This document shows positions 45,457 through 47,602 of a stretch of 47,602 nucleotides of DNA, piece by piece. The stretch spans positions 1 to 47,602 of the forward strand of contig JAFGQO010000215.1 in NCBI GenBank assembly GCA_016935615.1. Direction: 5' to 3'. This stretch comes from Bacteroidales bacterium. GTDB lineage: Bacteria; Bacteroidota; Bacteroidia; Bacteroidales; UBA10428. Made by a program: the position numbers and the translations under genes. Below the pieces are notes generated by a model. The model was given only the letters and a program-made list of their open reading frames with translations. It was not told where the DNA came from and did not search any database. Every line of letters begins with the position of its first letter. Position 1 is the first letter of the stretch.

Positions 45457-47602
45457 TTAATCCCTCACAATAGTAACAGTTCCTTTTCGTGGTGCCAGAT
45501 CTGTTGATTTAAAATCAATGATATAATAATATGTATCCATGGGCAAAGGTTTCCCTTTGAAAGTACCATCCCAGTCGTTGCCGTAACCACCATCTTTATG
45601 AAAAACCAGTCGGCCGGTACGGTCAAAAACCTCTATCGTTGCATCCGGATACAGTTCAATGTTGTTGATTACCCAGGTTTCATGAACGCCATCACCGTTT
45701 GGAGTAAAAACATTGCTGATCTCTCCGAAGTACAGGTCAGGATCACAAGGTAATATCTCTATTTCATCTTCAGCTTCACAATTGTAACTATTTGTAACAG
45801 TCAGGGTAACGGTCCCTGTTCCCGAATAAACAATGACTGAACTGGAAGTATATGTATTGCTTCCTATTGTCCATTGATATGAATTATATTCTCCCGGGTA
45901 AATTTCATACCCTTCTTCGCCACATACCGAAATATCATCCCCAAGATCAAGAATTGGCAAAGGATGCACAATAAGTTCTGCTGTGTCGTGATCTGTGCAG
46001 CCGTAATCACTTGTAACTCCAACCCAGATCATTTCATTGGCAGAACCTGTATATTCTCTACCGGTACTGTTATCATGCCATTCATAAGAAGCAAAGCCAT
46101 CAGGTACAATGAACGTGTAGCTCTCGCCTTCGCAGATCTCCTGATCGGAACCAAGATCAACCTCCGGTGCAGACACATAAACCTGTTCAGAGCGCAAACT
46201 GCCTTCACATCCCTCATCTGATGTCTCCCTGACCGTAATAGAATGTGATCCTTCATCTGTTTCCCAGATTACCTCAATGGATTCGGCATCCTCAATTTGA
46301 ATACTGAGGTCCGGTACATTCCAGGTATAGGTGGAACCCGGTGTTGCATTGACGGAGTATGTTTTCGATTCGTTGTGGCATGCAACATCAAGATGGTTTT
46401 CCGGGGGAGTTACACTTGTCGATTCAGGAATAATTTCCCCGGTTACAGGAAGCGGATATGCAGTAAGTGTGATACTTTCGGACCAGTTTCCATAACAACC
46501 GTATACACTGTTAACTGCTCTTGCCCAAACCTCTAATGTTTCATTTTCATTCAGGTTAGCTGTATGATGATAAGGTGGAAAATTGATGCTTTCTTCAATC
46601 GTTGATCCGGCATCATAAGAAAACTCAACCACATTTCCATTATCCGGGATAGCTTCATAAATAACATCGCCACTGCCACATCTGTTATCACCGGATAATA
46701 CTATACCTGGTAAAGCAAGAATGGTTACATCTTTACTGATTGTATCAGTCACTCCTTCTGCTACTGTTAAAGTAATAGTCTTTAATCCATCAGAAGTATA
46801 GTATATTTCATGTGGTCCGGGACCGGCAGCAGTTGCAGGAATAGCATTTATACCAAAATCCCAGCTATATGAAGAACTTCCGGAAACACCGGATGATGTA
46901 CTCCATACAACGATTGTATCTTGCTGGCAGGCCGTGGTTTTATCTGTTTCAAAATTTGCAATCAGTTCGCATCCGAGCAAATGGATTTCTAAAGATTTTG
47001 TTACTCCCATGCATCCATAAGCATTTAATTCCGTTACTGTAATATCATTGCTGACAGATCCGAAATTAACCTGAATGGAATTCACTCCAAGTCCGCTTGT
47101 ATCTGTTAAGATGGTTGCATCTGATGGTACGGTCCATAAATATTTTGAGTCAGGAACATGATTAACAGTATAGGTCTCATTGGAAGCATAACATGGGAGT
47201 ATGTTATTCCCTGCAATGTCTGATGTTATGGGCAAAGGATTGATGGTTACATCAAAATTGCATGTAGCAGCATTGGTAGCTTCATCTATAACAACGTATT
47301 GCACTGTTGATAATCCGGTATTAAAAAAGGAGTCACTGGCATCACCTGTCCCGCTTGCTATAGTGGCACCACTTATATTGTAAAGTACAACCAAATTACC
47401 GGGCAGAGAACAATTATCAGAATAAGACAACAAGCTAATACCTGAAACGAATGCTCCCAAACCATTATCTGCACATTGAATAATGTTGCCGGGACATACC
47501 AGCGTCGGGAAAGTAGAATCGTCGACGTTGATGGTCTGGTCGTAAGTATTGGCATTGCCGCAGGCATCGGTTACGGTATAGGTTCTTGTGACCACTATGG
47601 GA
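45457..47602 (-). CDS. large surface adhesin-like protein with type B T9SS domain (5' part outside window)
   Basis: The frame is open to the end of the window, so the visible ~715 residues are the C-terminal part of a longer protein. The GTG at 47595 is not a credible start. Visible modules in order are an HYR-like repeat (TDACGNANTYDQTINVDDST ... VCPGNIIQC), a PKD-like/Ig-like module (PCYASNETYTVNHVPDSKYLW), a PKD domain (ANFETDKTTACQQDTIVVW ... YSWDFG), a second copy of the Ig-like module (ACHNESKTYSVNATPGSTYTW), two further Ig-like modules starting LGSDQEICEGES and LGDDISVCGEEG, and the type B sorting domain (NVFTPNGDGVHETWVINN to TYYYIIDFK). It should be secreted by the T9SS with help from the adjacent PorP/SprF, as a cell-surface adhesin. 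Confidence 0.92.
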   Translation of the reverse strand, partial: PIVVTRTYTVTDACGNANTYDQTINVDDSTFPTLVCPGNIIQCADNGLGAFVSGISLLSYSDNCSLPGNLVVLYNISGATIASGTGDASDSFFNTGLSTVQYVVIDEATNAATCNFDVTINPLPITSDIAGNNILPCYASNETYTVNHVPDSKYLWTVPSDATILTDTSGLGVNSIQVNFGSVSNDITVTELNAYGCMGVTKSLEIHLLGCELIANFETDKTTACQQDTIVVWSTSSGVSGSSSYSWDFGINAIPATAAGPGPHEIYYTSDGLKTITLTVAEGVTDTISKDVTILALPGIVLSGDNRCGSGDVIYEAIPDNGNVVEFSYDAGSTIEESINFPPYHHTANLNENETLEVWARAVNSVYGCYGNWSESITLTAYPLPVTGEIIPESTSVTPPENHLDVACHNESKTYSVNATPGSTYTWNVPDLSIQIEDAESIEVIWETDEGSHSITVRETSDEGCEGSLRSEQVYVSAPEVDLGSDQEICEGESYTFIVPDGFASYEWHDNSTGREYTGSANEMIWVGVTSDYGCTDHDTAELIVHPLPILDLGDDISVCGEEGYEIYPGEYNSYQWTIGSNTYTSSSVIVYSGTGTVTLTVTNSYNCEAEDEIEILPCDPDLYFGEISNVFTPNGDGVHETWVINNIELYPDATIEVFDRTGRLVFHKDGGYGNDWDGTFKGKPLPMDTYYYIIDFKSTDLAPRKGTVTIVRD

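Noticed and set aside
47593..47595. GTG as the adhesin start codon
   Set aside because: The frame is open to the window edge and the first residues lie within a repeat module, so the gene starts outside.

Overview
The window comes from a member of the Bacteroidota, most likely a Bacteroidales/Marinilabiliales-type anaerobe or facultative plant-polysaccharide degrader. The evidence is three SusC/SusD pairs, a giant hybrid two-component system regulator (HTCS), several type IX secretion (T9SS) sorting domains of both the 'type A' (YPNPA) and 'type B' (VFTPNGDG) kinds, a PorP/SprF protein, AT-rich DNA, few Shine-Dalgarno sites and several TAnnTTTG-like promoter boxes. Species-level placement is not possible from the sequence alone. 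No rRNA, tRNA, CRISPR array, transposase or phage gene was recognised.

Layout. (1) 1-8855 is a mixed segment: an unassigned leader, a GH31 alpha-xylosidase-like enzyme with a PA14 insert, a monofunctional peptidoglycan transglycosylase (mtgA), an unusual lipoprotein-type MTA/SAH nucleosidase, the replication-restart helicase priA on the minus strand, and a GH130 mannoside phosphorylase. (2) 9016-28858 is a minus-strand polysaccharide utilisation locus (PUL) whose gene content points to homogalacturonan/pectate. In transcription order it holds a PL9 pectate lyase with a T9SS tail, a GH105 unsaturated galacturonyl hydrolase, a T9SS-tailed protein with two copies of an unfamiliar ~190-residue module, SusC, SusD, a beta-helix DUF4957/DUF5123-like T9SS protein, a GH28 polygalacturonase, a PL1 pectate lyase, a GH3 beta-xylosidase-like enzyme and an SSS-family sodium:solute symporter. 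(3) 29065-33498 is the divergent HTCS, almost certainly the sensor-regulator of that PUL. (4) 34325-44333 holds two further SusC/SusD pairs in tandem on the plus strand, without enzymes between or after them. (5) 44434-47602 holds a PorP/SprF gene and the C-terminal part of a large surface adhesin with a type B sorting domain, cut by the window end.

How the PUL should work (inference from families): the T9SS-exported PL9 and the duplicated-module and DUF4957/5123 proteins act at the cell surface; SusC/SusD imports oligogalacturonides; periplasmic PL1, GH28, GH105 and GH3 reduce them to (unsaturated) galacturonate and possibly xylose; the symporter carries a product across the inner membrane; the HTCS periplasmic propellers sense an oligosaccharide and the cytoplasmic AraC-type domain activates transcription.

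Non-coding features of note are a strong hairpin terminator between the duplicated-module gene and susC, a perfect 14-bp palindrome in the PL9/HTCS divergent promoter region, a 9-bp direct repeat with a 22-bp period upstream of GH105, and two copies of a palindrome-rich dispersed repeat (26525-26694 and 33701-33960), one enlarged by nested hairpins.
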